Assembly (NCBI RefSeq): GCF_013464915.1
Contig: NZ_RAVT01000025.1
Location: 7,092-71,091, forward strand
Source: Stenotrophomonas maltophilia
Lineage (GTDB): Bacteria; Pseudomonadota; Gammaproteobacteria; Xanthomonadales; Xanthomonadaceae
DNA: 64,000 nucleotides
Reading direction: 5' to 3'
The stretch's first letter is position 1. The number at the start of each line of letters is the position of its first letter. Under the pieces are notes generated by a model that worked only from the letters and a program-made list of their open reading frames with translations, was not told the DNA's origin and ran no database searches. Shown one piece after another: positions 55,686 to 63,848 of this stretch. The position numbers and the translations under genes were made by a program.

Positions 55686-56657
55686 TTACGGGGGGCCGCC
55701 ATTGTCGGCCAGCACCGGGGCGGGCGACAGGGGGCCGGCGAGTCCATCTGGCATGCCAGACAGCAGCGGTTGCAGGTGCTGGCGCAGCTGCGCGTGCAGC
55801 TGCCGCACCGCCGGCGAGAACTGCTTGCGGTGCGGGCACACCAGCTGCAGTGGAATGTGGCTGCCGGCGCCGTCGAGCAGCAGCTGCAGGCGCCCGGCCA
55901 GCACGTCTTCGCGCAGGTCCAGCCAGGATTTGTAGGTGATGCCTTCGCCCGCCACCGCCCAGCGCCGCACCACGTCGGCGTCGTCGCAGACCAGCGGGCC
56001 GCGCACCGGGATCACGGTGCGGCGCCCGTCGACCTCGAACGACCAGCGATCGTAGGCGCGGCCACTGAGCTGGTAGACCAGGCAATCGTGCTCGCGCAGT
56101 TCGTCCAGGCGCACCGGCGTGCCCCGTCGCTGCAGGTAATCGGGCGAAGCCGCGAGTACGCGACGGTTGCCTTCGAGCAGGGGCAGGGCGACGTAGTTGG
56201 CGTCGTCGAAGTGGCCGATGCGGATCGCCACATCGACCGGATCGCGGAACACGTCGGCCACTTCATCGGACAGCCGCAGGTGCAGGCGCAGCCGTGGATG
56301 GGCGGCTCGGAACGCAGTCAGCCATGGCAGCAGCAGGTTGCGACCGAAGTCCGACGGCGCCGACAGCTGCAGCGCGCCGTGCAGTTCGGCGTCCTCGCCC
56401 TGCACGCGGGCCTGCCCTTCGCGCAGGGTAGCCAGTACCTCCTGCGCATACGGCAGGTACAGCGCGCCCTCGCCGGTCAGGCGCAGGCTGCGGGTGGTGC
56501 GCACGAACAGGCGCAGGTCCAGTTCGCGCTCCAGCCGCGCCACCGCAGCAGCGACCTGGCCGGGCAACAGATCGGCCTCGCGGGCCGCCTGCGAGAAGCT
56601 GCCCAGTGCGGCCGTGCGGACGAACAACTGCAGGTCGTCGAAGCGGATCATCTTCAT
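55686..56657 (-). CDS. LysR family transcriptional regulator
   Basis: A 323-residue regulator with an N-terminal winged helix-turn-helix (about 4-62: FDDLQLFVRTAALGSFSQAAREADLLPGQVAAAVARLE) and a substrate-binding domain (GALQLSAPSDFGRNLLLPWL...). It is of the CrgA/AaeR-like subgroup that often controls divergent oxidoreductases. Here a quinone-oxidoreductase-like gene is divergent 91 bp away and an exporter gene follows on the same strand; either may be its target. The ATG at 56657 fits the HTH; the earlier frame runs into the divergent gene. Confidence 0.92.
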   Translation of the reverse strand: MKMIRFDDLQLFVRTAALGSFSQAAREADLLPGQVAAAVARLERELDLRLFVRTTRSLRLTGEGALYLPYAQEVLATLREGQARVQGEDAELHGALQLSAPSDFGRNLLLPWLTAFRAAHPRLRLHLRLSDEVADVFRDPVDVAIRIGHFDDANYVALPLLEGNRRVLAASPDYLQRRGTPVRLDELREHDCLVYQLSGRAYDRWSFEVDGRRTVIPVRGPLVCDDADVVRRWAVAGEGITYKSWLDLREDVLAGRLQLLLDGAGSHIPLQLVCPHRKQFSPAVRQLHAQLRQHLQPLLSGMPDGLAGPLSPAPVLADNGGPP

Positions 56658-56748
56658 TGCCGGAGTGAAAGTGCTGCCCGATTCTGCGCCTTTCTGAGCG
56701 ACCGTGCGCGGCGCAACCTGTGCACTCCTTCCCCACTGGACCGCTGCC

Positions 56749-57756
56749 ATGCGCGCCATTGCCTACACCCACGCCGGCCTGCCGATCGACGACGCCCGGG
56801 CCCTGATCGACATCGAACTGGAACTGCCGCAGCCCGGCCCGCGCGACCTGCGGGTGGCGGTGCGCGCGGTGGCGGTGAACCCGGTCGACACCAAGGTACG
56901 CCGCGGCGTGGCCACCGATGGCCCGCGCGTGCTGGGCTGGGACGCGGTCGGCATCGTCGACGCCGTGGGCAGCGAAGTGACCCTGTTCCAGCCCGGCGAT
57001 GCGGTCTACTACGCCGGCGTCATCGACCGGCCGGGCAGCAATGCCGAATACCAGCTGGTGGACGAGCGCAGCGTCGGCCGCAAGCCGGCCAGCCTTGATG
57101 ATGCGGCTGCCGCCGCGCTGCCGCTGACCGCCATAACCGCCTGGGAGTTGCTGTTCGACCGCCTGCGTATTCCCGAGGGCGGTGGCGAGGGCCAGACCCT
57201 GCTGGTGATCGGGGCCGCCGGTGGCGTCGGCTCGATCCTGGTGCAGCTGGCGCGGAAGCTGACGAAACTGACGGTGATCGGCACCGCATCGCGCCCGGAC
57301 ACCCAGGACTGGGTGTATGCGATGGGCGCGCACCACGTGATCGACCACAGCCAGCCGCTGGCCGAAGGCCTGGCACGGCTGGGCATCAGCGAGGTGCAGC
57401 ATGTGGCCAGCCTGACCCATTCCGACCAGCACTACGCGCAGATCGTCGAGCTGCTGGCGCCGCAGGGCCAGTTCGGCCTGATCGACGACCCCGGCCAGGT
57501 GGATGTGATGGCGCTCAAGCGCAAGGCGCTGTCGCTGCACTGGGAATCGATGTTCACCCGCCCGCTGTACAGGACCGCGGACATGCAGCGCCAGCACGAC
57601 CTGCTGAACCGGGTGGCCGAGCTGATCGATGCCGGTGTGCTGCAGACCACGCTGGGCGAGCACTTTGGCCGCATCGACGCGGCCAACCTGCGGCGTGCCC
57701 ATGCGCTGCTGGAAAGCCACCGCGCCAAGGGCAAGATCGTGCTGGAAGGCTGGTAA
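56749..57756 (+). CDS. Zinc-type alcohol dehydrogenase-like / quinone oxidoreductase family protein
   Basis: Medium-chain reductase without the structural zinc cysteines, 335 residues. Motifs: VAVNPVDTKVRRG, LGWDAVGIVDAVGS, LPLTAITAWELLFDRL and the NADP-binding LLVIGAAGGVGSILVQLARKL. This set is typical of the quinone oxidoreductase/ZADH family reducing enones or quinones with NADPH. It is divergent from a LysR regulator, the common arrangement for stress-induced members of the family. Confidence 0.9.
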   Translation: MRAIAYTHAGLPIDDARALIDIELELPQPGPRDLRVAVRAVAVNPVDTKVRRGVATDGPRVLGWDAVGIVDAVGSEVTLFQPGDAVYYAGVIDRPGSNAEYQLVDERSVGRKPASLDDAAAAALPLTAITAWELLFDRLRIPEGGGEGQTLLVIGAAGGVGSILVQLARKLTKLTVIGTASRPDTQDWVYAMGAHHVIDHSQPLAEGLARLGISEVQHVASLTHSDQHYAQIVELLAPQGQFGLIDDPGQVDVMALKRKALSLHWESMFTRPLYRTADMQRQHDLLNRVAELIDAGVLQTTLGEHFGRIDAANLRRAHALLESHRAKGKIVLEGW

Positions 57757-57779
57757 GGCCGGGCCTTTCCTGCGTCGTT

Positions 57780-57820
57780 GGGGTCAGATCCCTTTCCCTT
57801 TGGGAAAGGGATCTGACCCC
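57780..57820. repeat. GGGGTCAGATCC-type palindrome
   Basis: GGGGTCAGATCCCTTTCCC, 3-nt loop, exact complement. It fills the convergent gap between the oxidoreductase and GST genes. Confidence 0.8.
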
Positions 57821-57824
57821 TGCC

Positions 57825-58430
57825 TCAGGCCACGCCGTTGTCGACGTGTTCGGCAAAACCCGGCTGCTGCCGCAGGCGTTCGAACCAGGCCTCTACGTTC
57901 GGCAGCGTGGGCTTGTTGCCCGGCGTACTGCGCCAGCGCTGGGTCGACAGCCCCAGCACGATATCGGCGAGGGTGAAGGTGTTGCCCGCCACGTGGCCAT
58001 CGGTAGCGGCCAGCTGCGCGTCGAGCACGCCCATCAGCCGGCTCCACTGCGCCAGGCTGGCCTCGGCACGGGCGTCATCCGGGTAGTCCGGATGCTGCCG
58101 CACCCGGGCCATGAACACGTGGCGCCAGGCACTGTTGAGGTCGCTGGCCTGCCAGTCCATCCACTGCTCCACCCGTGCACGGGCCTGCGCCGCAGCGGGC
58201 AGCAGGTCGTCACGGCCAGCGCGGGCGGCCAGGTAGCGGCAGATGCTGTTGGACTCCCACAGCAGGAAGCCGCCATCGCGCAGGACCGGTACCTGCCGGT
58301 TCGGATTCAGTGTGGCCAGCAGGTCCGCCGGTGGCGCAGGCTCGTGGTGCAGGGGAAGATCCAGCCCCGCGCACAGCCACAGCACCTTGCGCACGTTGAT
58401 TGAGGTGGGCTTTCCGTACAGAGCGAGCAT
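57825..58430 (-). CDS. Glutathione S-transferase family protein
   Basis: A 201-residue GST. The thioredoxin-fold N-terminal domain (about 1-78) reads LALYGKPTSINVRKVLWLCAGLDL with Ser/Asn at the catalytic position, then NPNRQVPVLRDGGFLLWESNSICRYLA, the conserved glutathione-binding segment. The C-terminal helical domain has the N-capping box VAGNTFTLADIVLG. Substrate unknown. The ATG at 58430 gives the canonical fold start. Confidence 0.92.
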   Translation of the reverse strand: MLALYGKPTSINVRKVLWLCAGLDLPLHHEPAPPADLLATLNPNRQVPVLRDGGFLLWESNSICRYLAARAGRDDLLPAAAQARARVEQWMDWQASDLNSAWRHVFMARVRQHPDYPDDARAEASLAQWSRLMGVLDAQLAATDGHVAGNTFTLADIVLGLSTQRWRSTPGNKPTLPNVEAWFERLRQQPGFAEHVDNGVA

Positions 58431-58463
58431 GGTTCCGGCGCAGCAGCTGAGACTCCGCCAGCC

Positions 58464-58469
58464 TACACT
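58464..58469 (+). promoter_or_regulatory. rmuC: -10 hexamer TACACT, predicted leaderless start of rmuC
   Basis: TACACT ends exactly 6 nt before the rmuC ATG at 58476 and there is no Shine-Dalgarno sequence. Confidence 0.5.
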
Positions 58470-58475
58470 TGCCCC

Positions 58476-60026
58476 ATGCAAACCGAATATCTGCTCATTG
58501 GCGGCCTTCTATTGGCCGTGCTCATCCTGCAGCTTGTCGCCCTGCTGCGCCGCCCGCCGCACGACCGCCTGGAACAGGCGGTGCGCGAGGAGGCGCGCGC
58601 CGGGCGCAGCGAACTGCGCGAACAGCTCGATGGCTTCGCCCGCGCGCTGACCGACCTGTCCACCCGCACCGACCAGCGCCTGGACCTGCTGCGCGAAGCG
58701 CTGGGCGAAGATGCCCGCAAGGCGCGTGCCGAGGCAGCGGAGAGCCAGCAGCGTGGCGCCGCACTCATGGGGCAGCGCCTGCAGGAACTGCGCGGCCAGC
58801 TGGAAACGTTCGGCCAGCAGCAGGAAGCGCGCATCCACGCGTTCGGCCAGCAGCTGCAGGAACTGACCGGGCGTACCGACACCCAGCTGGGTGCGCTGCG
58901 CCAGACCCTGGTGGACGACGCGCGCAAGGGCCGCGAAGAAGGTGCGCAGTCGCAGCAGCGCCTGACCGAAAGCCTGGGCCTGCGCCTGCAGGAACTGACC
59001 CAGCGCAACGAACAGCGCATCGCCGAGATGCGTGCCACGCTGGAAGAGCAGCTGCGCGCGCTGCAGAACGACAATGCGCAGAAGCTGGAACAGATGCGCC
59101 ACACCGTGGACGAAAAGCTGCAGTCGACGCTGGAAACGCGCCTGGGCAACTCCTTCAAGCTGGTTTCCGAGCGTCTGGAACAGGTGCAGCGCGGCCTTGG
59201 CGAGATGCAGCAGCTGGCCACCGGCGTTGGCGATCTCAAGCGTGTGCTGACCAACGTCAAGAACCGTGGCAGCTGGGGTGAAGTACAGCTGGAGAACATC
59301 CTCGAACAGACGCTCACCCAGGAGCAGTACGCGCGGGCAGTGAAGGTACGCCCGGACAGCGGCGAGATGGTCGACATCGCCGTGCGCCTGCCGGGCCGCA
59401 GCAGCGATGACACGCCGGTGTGGCTGCCGATCGACTCCAAGTTCCCGCGCGAGGACTACGAGCGCCTGCTGGACGCACAGGAACAGGGCGACGCCGAGGG
59501 CGTGCGCCTGCAGGGCATCCAGCTGGAGCGCGCGGTACGCGTGCAGGCCAAGTCGATCTGCGAGAAGTACATCGTGCCGCCGCACACCACCGACTTCGCG
59601 GTGATGTTCCTGCCTACTGAAGGCCTGTACGCCGAGGTGATCCGGCGCCCCGGCCTGGTTGACCTGCTGCAGCGCGAGCATCGCGTGGTGGTGGCTGGAC
59701 CGACCACCGTCACCGCCCTGCTCAACAGCCTGCAGATGGGCTTCCGCACCCTGGCCATCGAGCAGCGCTCCAGCGAGGTGTGGAGCCTGCTGGGCGCGGT
59801 GAAGAGCGAGTTCGGCAAGTTCGCCGGCATCCTCGAAAAGGCCGAAAAGCAGATCACCACGGTGGGCCGCAGCATCGGCGAGGCCAGCCGCAAGACGCGC
59901 ACCATCGAACGACGCCTGCGTGGCGTGGAGTCGCTGGCGTCCGAGCAGGCGCAGTCCTTGCTGGGCGACCTGGCCGATGCTGACGCCACGTCCGAGGACG
60001 AAGCCGGCGACGGCGACGAGGCCTGA
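58476..60026 (+). CDS. rmuC: DNA recombination protein RmuC
   Basis: A predicted nuclease that limits inversions at short inverted repeats. 516 residues: an N-terminal membrane anchor (about 4-22, LLIGGLLLAVLILQLVALL), a long coiled coil (about 30-240) rich in Gln, Glu and Arg with recurring QQRL..L..RLQEL units, then the restriction-endonuclease-like core (GSWGEVQLENILEQTL, VWLPIDSKFPREDY, FMPTE-like VMFLPTEGLYAEV). Note that the window is rich in inverted repeats, though rmuC is widespread and no link is shown. Confidence 0.95.
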   Translation: MQTEYLLIGGLLLAVLILQLVALLRRPPHDRLEQAVREEARAGRSELREQLDGFARALTDLSTRTDQRLDLLREALGEDARKARAEAAESQQRGAALMGQRLQELRGQLETFGQQQEARIHAFGQQLQELTGRTDTQLGALRQTLVDDARKGREEGAQSQQRLTESLGLRLQELTQRNEQRIAEMRATLEEQLRALQNDNAQKLEQMRHTVDEKLQSTLETRLGNSFKLVSERLEQVQRGLGEMQQLATGVGDLKRVLTNVKNRGSWGEVQLENILEQTLTQEQYARAVKVRPDSGEMVDIAVRLPGRSSDDTPVWLPIDSKFPREDYERLLDAQEQGDAEGVRLQGIQLERAVRVQAKSICEKYIVPPHTTDFAVMFLPTEGLYAEVIRRPGLVDLLQREHRVVVAGPTTVTALLNSLQMGFRTLAIEQRSSEVWSLLGAVKSEFGKFAGILEKAEKQITTVGRSIGEASRKTRTIERRLRGVESLASEQAQSLLGDLADADATSEDEAGDGDEA

Positions 60027-60097
60027 GCACGGCCGACACGCCGCCTGCATCGTCGATGCGTATGCTGGCGGCCTGTCCGCTTCGATCAGGTACCGCC

Positions 60098-60496
60098 ATG
60101 CGCCTGCGCCTCTGCACCAGTCTCATCCTGACCGCGCTGCTTGCCGCCTGCGGCAGTGCGCCGCCGGTTGCGGACACGCCGGCGCCGGCGGGTGAGCTGA
60201 CCACGCCTGAAGCGGCCGAGGCCTACCGCGAAGCGCGCGACGTCGACTGCCAGGCCGCTGGCGGCACTCTGCAGCGGCTGGGCCGGCTGCAGCGCGAACA
60301 GTGCGTGATTCCTTACGCCGACGCCGGCAAGGCCTGCAGCCGCAAAAGCGACTGCACGGGCCAATGCCTTGCCGGCGGCGAAGTGGCGGCTGGCAGCACC
60401 GCCACCGGTACCTGCCAGCGCGATGTGCGCCAGAACTTCGGCTGCCGCCAGCGCATTGATGAGGGCAAGGCGCAGGGCACGATCTGCGTGGACTGA
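60098..60496 (+). CDS. Cysteine-rich small lipoprotein, unknown
   Basis: Not recognised. 132 residues with a lipobox (LLAAC, Cys18), then a Pro/Ala linker and a compact C-terminal part with eight more cysteines (DVDCQ, EQCVIPY, KACSRKSDCTGQCLAG, GTCQRD, FGCRQ, TICVD), likely all disulphide-bonded. The CSRKSDCTGQCLAG stretch resembles small cysteine-knot-like folds. The ATG at 60098 sets the lipobox correctly; the preceding in-frame codons are not needed. Confidence 0.75.
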   Translation: MRLRLCTSLILTALLAACGSAPPVADTPAPAGELTTPEAAEAYREARDVDCQAAGGTLQRLGRLQREQCVIPYADAGKACSRKSDCTGQCLAGGEVAAGSTATGTCQRDVRQNFGCRQRIDEGKAQGTICVD

Positions 60497-60498
60497 TC

Positions 60499-60576
60499 GT
60501 AGTGCCGGCCGCTGGCCGGCAACCGCATGAACCCTTGCGAACGGTCGCACGATTGCCGGCCAGCGGCCGGCACTAC
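60499..60576. repeat. SMAG/REP-like palindrome pair
   Basis: Forward copy 60499-60520 and reverse copy 60555-60576, 3 nt after the lipoprotein stop codon and 58 nt before the next gene. Same GCCGGCC subtype and outward GTAG ends as the pair at 14-91. Confidence 0.85.
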
Positions 60577-60633
60577 CGCCATCGCGCGGCGCTATGCTGG
60601 TGGGCCATTCCCCGCTGTTGCCGGAGCCCCCGC

Positions 60634-61179
60634 GTGAGCACCCCGATCCAGGACATTTCCCTCACCACCATCGACGGCCAGCCGTCCTCGCTTGCCGATT
60701 ACCAGGGCAAGGTACTGCTGCTGGTCAACGTCGCCTCCAAGTGCGGCCTCACCCCGCAGTACGAAGGCCTGCAGGCGCTGTATGCGGAAAAGCACGCGCA
60801 GGGCCTGGAAGTGCTGGGCTTCCCCGCCAACAACTTCCTCGGCCAGGAGCCGGGCAGCGAGGCGGAGATCCAGCAGTTCTGCCAGCTCACCTACGATGTC
60901 AGCTTCCCGATGTTCTCCAAGATCAGCGTGGCCGGCGACGACACCCACCCGCTGTACCAGCAGCTGACCGCCGCGCAGCCGCAGTCGATCGGCGAAGGCC
61001 CGCTGCGCGAGCGCCTGGCCAGCAAGGACATTCCAATCCATGCCGCGCCGGCAGTGCTGTGGAACTTCGAGAAGTTCCTGGTCGGCCGCGACGGCAAGGT
61101 CATCGCCCGCTTCGCCCCGGACGTGGCGGCTGATGACGCGCGCCTGCGCGAGGCCATCGAGGCTGCGCTGGCCGCCTGA
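60634..61179 (+). CDS. Glutathione peroxidase family (thioredoxin-dependent type likely)
   Basis: Reduces hydroperoxides. 181 residues from a GTG start (STPIQDISLTTIDGQPSSL). The catalytic Cys37 lies in NVASKCGLTPQYEGL; FPANNFLGQEPG (Gln) and WNFEKFL (Trp) complete the active site. Like many bacterial members it has Cys rather than selenocysteine, and a second Cys (IQQFCQLTY) may act as resolving residue, which would favour thioredoxin as reductant. CCGGAGC precedes the GTG. Confidence 0.92.
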   Translation: MSTPIQDISLTTIDGQPSSLADYQGKVLLLVNVASKCGLTPQYEGLQALYAEKHAQGLEVLGFPANNFLGQEPGSEAEIQQFCQLTYDVSFPMFSKISVAGDDTHPLYQQLTAAQPQSIGEGPLRERLASKDIPIHAAPAVLWNFEKFLVGRDGKVIARFAPDVAADDARLREAIEAALAA

Positions 61180-61185
61180 TCGGTC

Positions 61186-61224
61186 GGGGTCGGATCCCTT
61201 TCCCTGGGAAAGGGCTCCGACCCC
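61186..61224. repeat. GGGGTCAGATCC-type palindrome (GGTCGGATCC variant)
   Basis: GGGGTCGGATCCCTTTCCC paired with GGGAAAGGGCTCCGACCCC, one mismatch. In the convergent gap after the peroxidase gene. Confidence 0.8.
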
Positions 61225-61236
61225 ATTCAGGGCCAC

Positions 61237-61264
61237 AAAAGAAAAACCCCGCCGAGGCGGGGTT
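61237..61264 (-). terminator. Rho-independent terminator of the mla operon
   Basis: On the minus strand AACCCCGCC / GGCGGGGTT with a 2-nt loop, followed by TTTCTTTTG. It lies 22 nt after the mlaA stop codon. Confidence 0.88.
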
Positions 61265-61286
61265 CTTCATGCGTCGCTGAAAGGAC

Positions 61287-62303
61287 TCAGTGGGTCCACT
61301 GCGGCATCGGCATCGCATCGACCGGGATCGGCGAGTTGGCGTCGTCGTGGCCACGCTCGCGCTTGCTGCGCAGATCGTTCTCGATCTGGTAGTTGCGACG
61401 CTGCATCCATGCATCGCGCACCAGCGAGTACTCGTCCACGGCGGTGTCACGCAGGTCGTCGATCGCCAGCAGCTGCGCGCGGGTATCGACCAGCTGCAGG
61501 CCCTGCAGGCCGATACGGACCTTGTCCTCTTCGATACGGCGGATCGGCGACAGCGGAATGTCACCGGCCAGGCCGAACACGTCGCGCACGGTACGCGGGC
61601 CGAAGAACGGCAGTTCCACGTAGCGCGAACGACGCCAGCCCCAGGCACCCAGGGTCTGGCCGAAGTCTTCATTGCGGCGCGGCACCATCGCCTTGCTGGC
61701 CGGATCGAACAGGCCACCGATACCCAGCGTGCTGTTCATCAGGAAGCGGCCGAGGCTGTCCCATGCATCGGCACCGCGGCCCTGCAGCAGCTGGTTGGTG
61801 ATGGTCACCGGCGCGCGCAGGTTGCTGAAGAAGTTGCTGACGCCGGTGCGGGCGAAGCGCGGCACCACGTGGGTGTAGGCGGTGGCCAGCGGACGTGCGA
61901 CGCCGCGGTCGACCGCATTGTTGAACTTGTGCACCTTGCGGTTGAACGGTTCCCACGGGTCGTAGGCCGCCGCGTTGGTGGTGTTGCCGGCACCGCCATA
62001 GAGGGCATCGAAGTCGTCATCGCCAGCGGGCGTGGTGGCCGCTGCGGTCTTCGCTGCACTGCTGTCGCCGCTGTCGGTCGGCGCAGCCGGCGACGATGCG
62101 GCCGCCGCCGGCGGATTGGCCACGGATGCGACCGGTGCAGCGTCAGCCGTGCCGGCATCGGTGGCCGCGGCGGCGGGCGAGGAGGAGGAACTGGCCGGAA
62201 CCAGGGTGCTGGCCGCGGGTGCATCGCTGCGCGCGGGCTTGCCGGCACAGGCGGTGAGGGCGGTGGCCAGGACGATCAGGGGGAGGGTGCGCACGACGTT
62301 CAT
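61287..62303 (-). CDS. mlaA: MlaA (VacJ) family lipoprotein
   Basis: Outer-membrane lipoprotein that removes misplaced phospholipids from the outer leaflet and passes them to MlaC. 338 residues: lipobox LTAC (Cys19), then a ~95-residue low-complexity Ala/Ser/Pro/Asp linker, then the MlaA domain (DPWEPFNRKVHKFNNAVDRGVARPLATAY ... LGIGGLFDPASK ... ELPFFGPRTVRDVFG). The E. coli protein is 251 residues, so the linker is the main difference. The tail after about 300 is polar. It is the last gene of the mla operon, 1 nt after mlaB. Confidence 0.95.
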   Translation of the reverse strand: MNVVRTLPLIVLATALTACAGKPARSDAPAASTLVPASSSSSPAAAATDAGTADAAPVASVANPPAAAASSPAAPTDSGDSSAAKTAAATTPAGDDDFDALYGGAGNTTNAAAYDPWEPFNRKVHKFNNAVDRGVARPLATAYTHVVPRFARTGVSNFFSNLRAPVTITNQLLQGRGADAWDSLGRFLMNSTLGIGGLFDPASKAMVPRRNEDFGQTLGAWGWRRSRYVELPFFGPRTVRDVFGLAGDIPLSPIRRIEEDKVRIGLQGLQLVDTRAQLLAIDDLRDTAVDEYSLVRDAWMQRRNYQIENDLRSKRERGHDDANSPIPVDAMPMPQWTH

Positions 62304-62304
62304 G

Positions 62305-62616
62305 TCAGCTCGCAGCAGAAGTAGCGTTGAAATCCAGGTTGGGCGACAACCGATAGGCCGCGCTCAGTTCGTTGTAGCCAGCCGGCGCCCCGGTGATCAC
62401 CAGCGGATGGCCGGCCTTGCGCGCACGTGCCGCCAGCTCGGCCAGCAGGGCCAGGCCGGCGCTGTCCACGCGCTCGACCTCACCCAGCTCCAGCCGTGCC
62501 AGCTTTGCCGGCAGGGCCTGCAGCTGCGGCCACAGCGCGATCACCGCGGCGCGGTCGAGCACCCCGCGCAGGCGCAGGGTGTCGCCTTCCAGCAGTGCCA
62601 GTGCGTTACTTGCCAT
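62305..62616 (-). CDS. mlaB: MlaB, STAS-domain subunit of the lipid transporter
   Basis: Cytoplasmic STAS protein that stabilises and activates the MlaF ATPase. 103 residues, a single STAS fold with GDTLRLRGVLDRAAVIALWPQL and the RVDSAGLALLAELAARARK segment, where the Ser of VDSAG is in the STAS phosphorylation position. Its start overlaps the end of mlaC by 11 nt. Confidence 0.9.
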   Translation of the reverse strand: MASNALALLEGDTLRLRGVLDRAAVIALWPQLQALPAKLARLELGEVERVDSAGLALLAELAARARKAGHPLVITGAPAGYNELSAAYRLSPNLDFNATSAAS

Positions 62617-63268
62617 TGCCCGCGGGCCCGGCCTGCATGCTGCCGCTGTGCAGTTCGCTGGCCACCTGCTTGATGCCCTTCTGGCGCAGCGGGGTGTCGA
62701 ACTGGTTGCGGAACGTCTGCACGTAGGAGATGCCTTCGATGTTGACGTCGAAGATCTTCCACTGGCCGTTCACGTTGCGCATCCAGTACTCGACCGGGGT
62801 CGGCTCGCTGCCGGCACGCACCAGCTCGGTGCTCACGCGCACGCCGCGGTTGCCCGGCAGCGGGCTTTCACCCTTCAGGCGGAAGCTCGGCTTGCCCTGG
62901 ATGTTGAGCAGGGTCGAACCATAGCGCTGCATCAGGCTGTCGGCCATGGCATCGGCGAACAGCTTGATGTCGGCATCCGAGGCACCGCGGGCGTGCGGGC
63001 CCAGCACCAGCCGTGCCGCATAGTCGCGATCGAAGGTGCGGTTCAGTTCGCTGTCGATGTAGCTGCGCAGGCTGGCCGGGTTGCTGCCGAACTCGCTCCT
63101 GCGCTGCTGCAGGGTGGTGAGGATGCGCGTGCTGGCATCGATCACCACCTTGCCTGCCTGGCCCTGCGTCGCGGCAGCGGCGGGGGCGGCGGCCTGCGCC
63201 TGGGCGAGGAACGGAGTAGCTGCCAGCAGCGCCGAGGCGAGCAGGGCCGGGATCAGTTTCATCTTCAT
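62606..63268 (-). CDS. mlaC: MlaC, periplasmic phospholipid-binding protein
   Basis: Shuttles phospholipid between MlaA in the outer membrane and MlaFEDB in the inner membrane. 220 residues with a signal peptide (about 1-24, FLAQAQA). The Tol-Tol-Ttg2 domain is clear: VIDASTRILTTLQQRRSEFGSNPASLRSYIDSELNRTFDRDYAARLVLG and VEYWMRNVNGQWKIFDVNIEGISYVQTFRNQF. Its ATG overlaps the mlaD stop by 4 nt. Confidence 0.96.
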   Translation of the reverse strand: MKMKLIPALLASALLAATPFLAQAQAAAPAAAATQGQAGKVVIDASTRILTTLQQRRSEFGSNPASLRSYIDSELNRTFDRDYAARLVLGPHARGASDADIKLFADAMADSLMQRYGSTLLNIQGKPSFRLKGESPLPGNRGVRVSTELVRAGSEPTPVEYWMRNVNGQWKIFDVNIEGISYVQTFRNQFDTPLRQKGIKQVASELHSGSMQAGPAGNGK

Positions 63269-63789
63269 GGTTGCGGTTCCGTTGCAGGCGCCTGCGCGCC
63301 ATCGTTGGGCTTCTGAGCAGCGCCGCCACCGGCGCCGCCACTGAACATGTACTTGCCGACCAGCTGGATCAGGTCAACCGCCGGCTGGGTGAAGACAATC
63401 TCGTCGCCGGCCTTCAGCACGTCCGGATCACCACCCGGCTGCAGACCGATATAGCTCTCGCCGAGCAAACCACTGGTGAAGATGCCGGCGGAGGTGTCCG
63501 CCGGCAGGTCCTTGACCTTGCTGTCCATGCGCAGGGTCACGATGGACTCGAACTTCACCGGGTCCAGGTCGATCGAGGCGACCTGGCCGACGGTGACGCC
63601 GCCGATCTTCACCGGCGCCTGCTTGCGCAGCTGGCCGACCTGGGAGAAGCGCGCCTTCAGCTCGTAGCCCTGGCTGCCCCAGCTCCAGCGCTGGTTGGTC
63701 GAGGCCACGGCCAGCACCATCAGCGAGGCCAGGGCCAGCAGCAGGAAAGCGCCGACGGAGAATTCGAGTCTGGGACCGCGGATGGCCAT
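63265..63789 (-). CDS. mlaD: MlaD, MCE-domain subunit
   Basis: Forms a hexameric ring on the MlaE permease. 174 residues: an N-terminal membrane helix (about 8-30, EFSVGAFLLLALASLMVLAVA), then the MCE domain (YELKARFSQVGQLRKQAPVKIGGVTVGQVASIDLDP ... GLLGESYIGLQPG), and a Gly/Ala/Pro tail. The ATG at 63789 was chosen because the protein then starts MAIRGPRLEFSVG as in homologues; the longer frame reads into the gap. Confidence 0.95.
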   Translation of the reverse strand: MAIRGPRLEFSVGAFLLLALASLMVLAVASTNQRWSWGSQGYELKARFSQVGQLRKQAPVKIGGVTVGQVASIDLDPVKFESIVTLRMDSKVKDLPADTSAGIFTSGLLGESYIGLQPGGDPDVLKAGDEIVFTQPAVDLIQLVGKYMFSGGAGGGAAQKPNDGAQAPATEPQP

Positions 63790-63848
63790 GTGGATTACCT
63801 GATCGAGTCGTGGTGGCCGCGCGCGCCTGCGCACCGCCGGTGGAGGGG

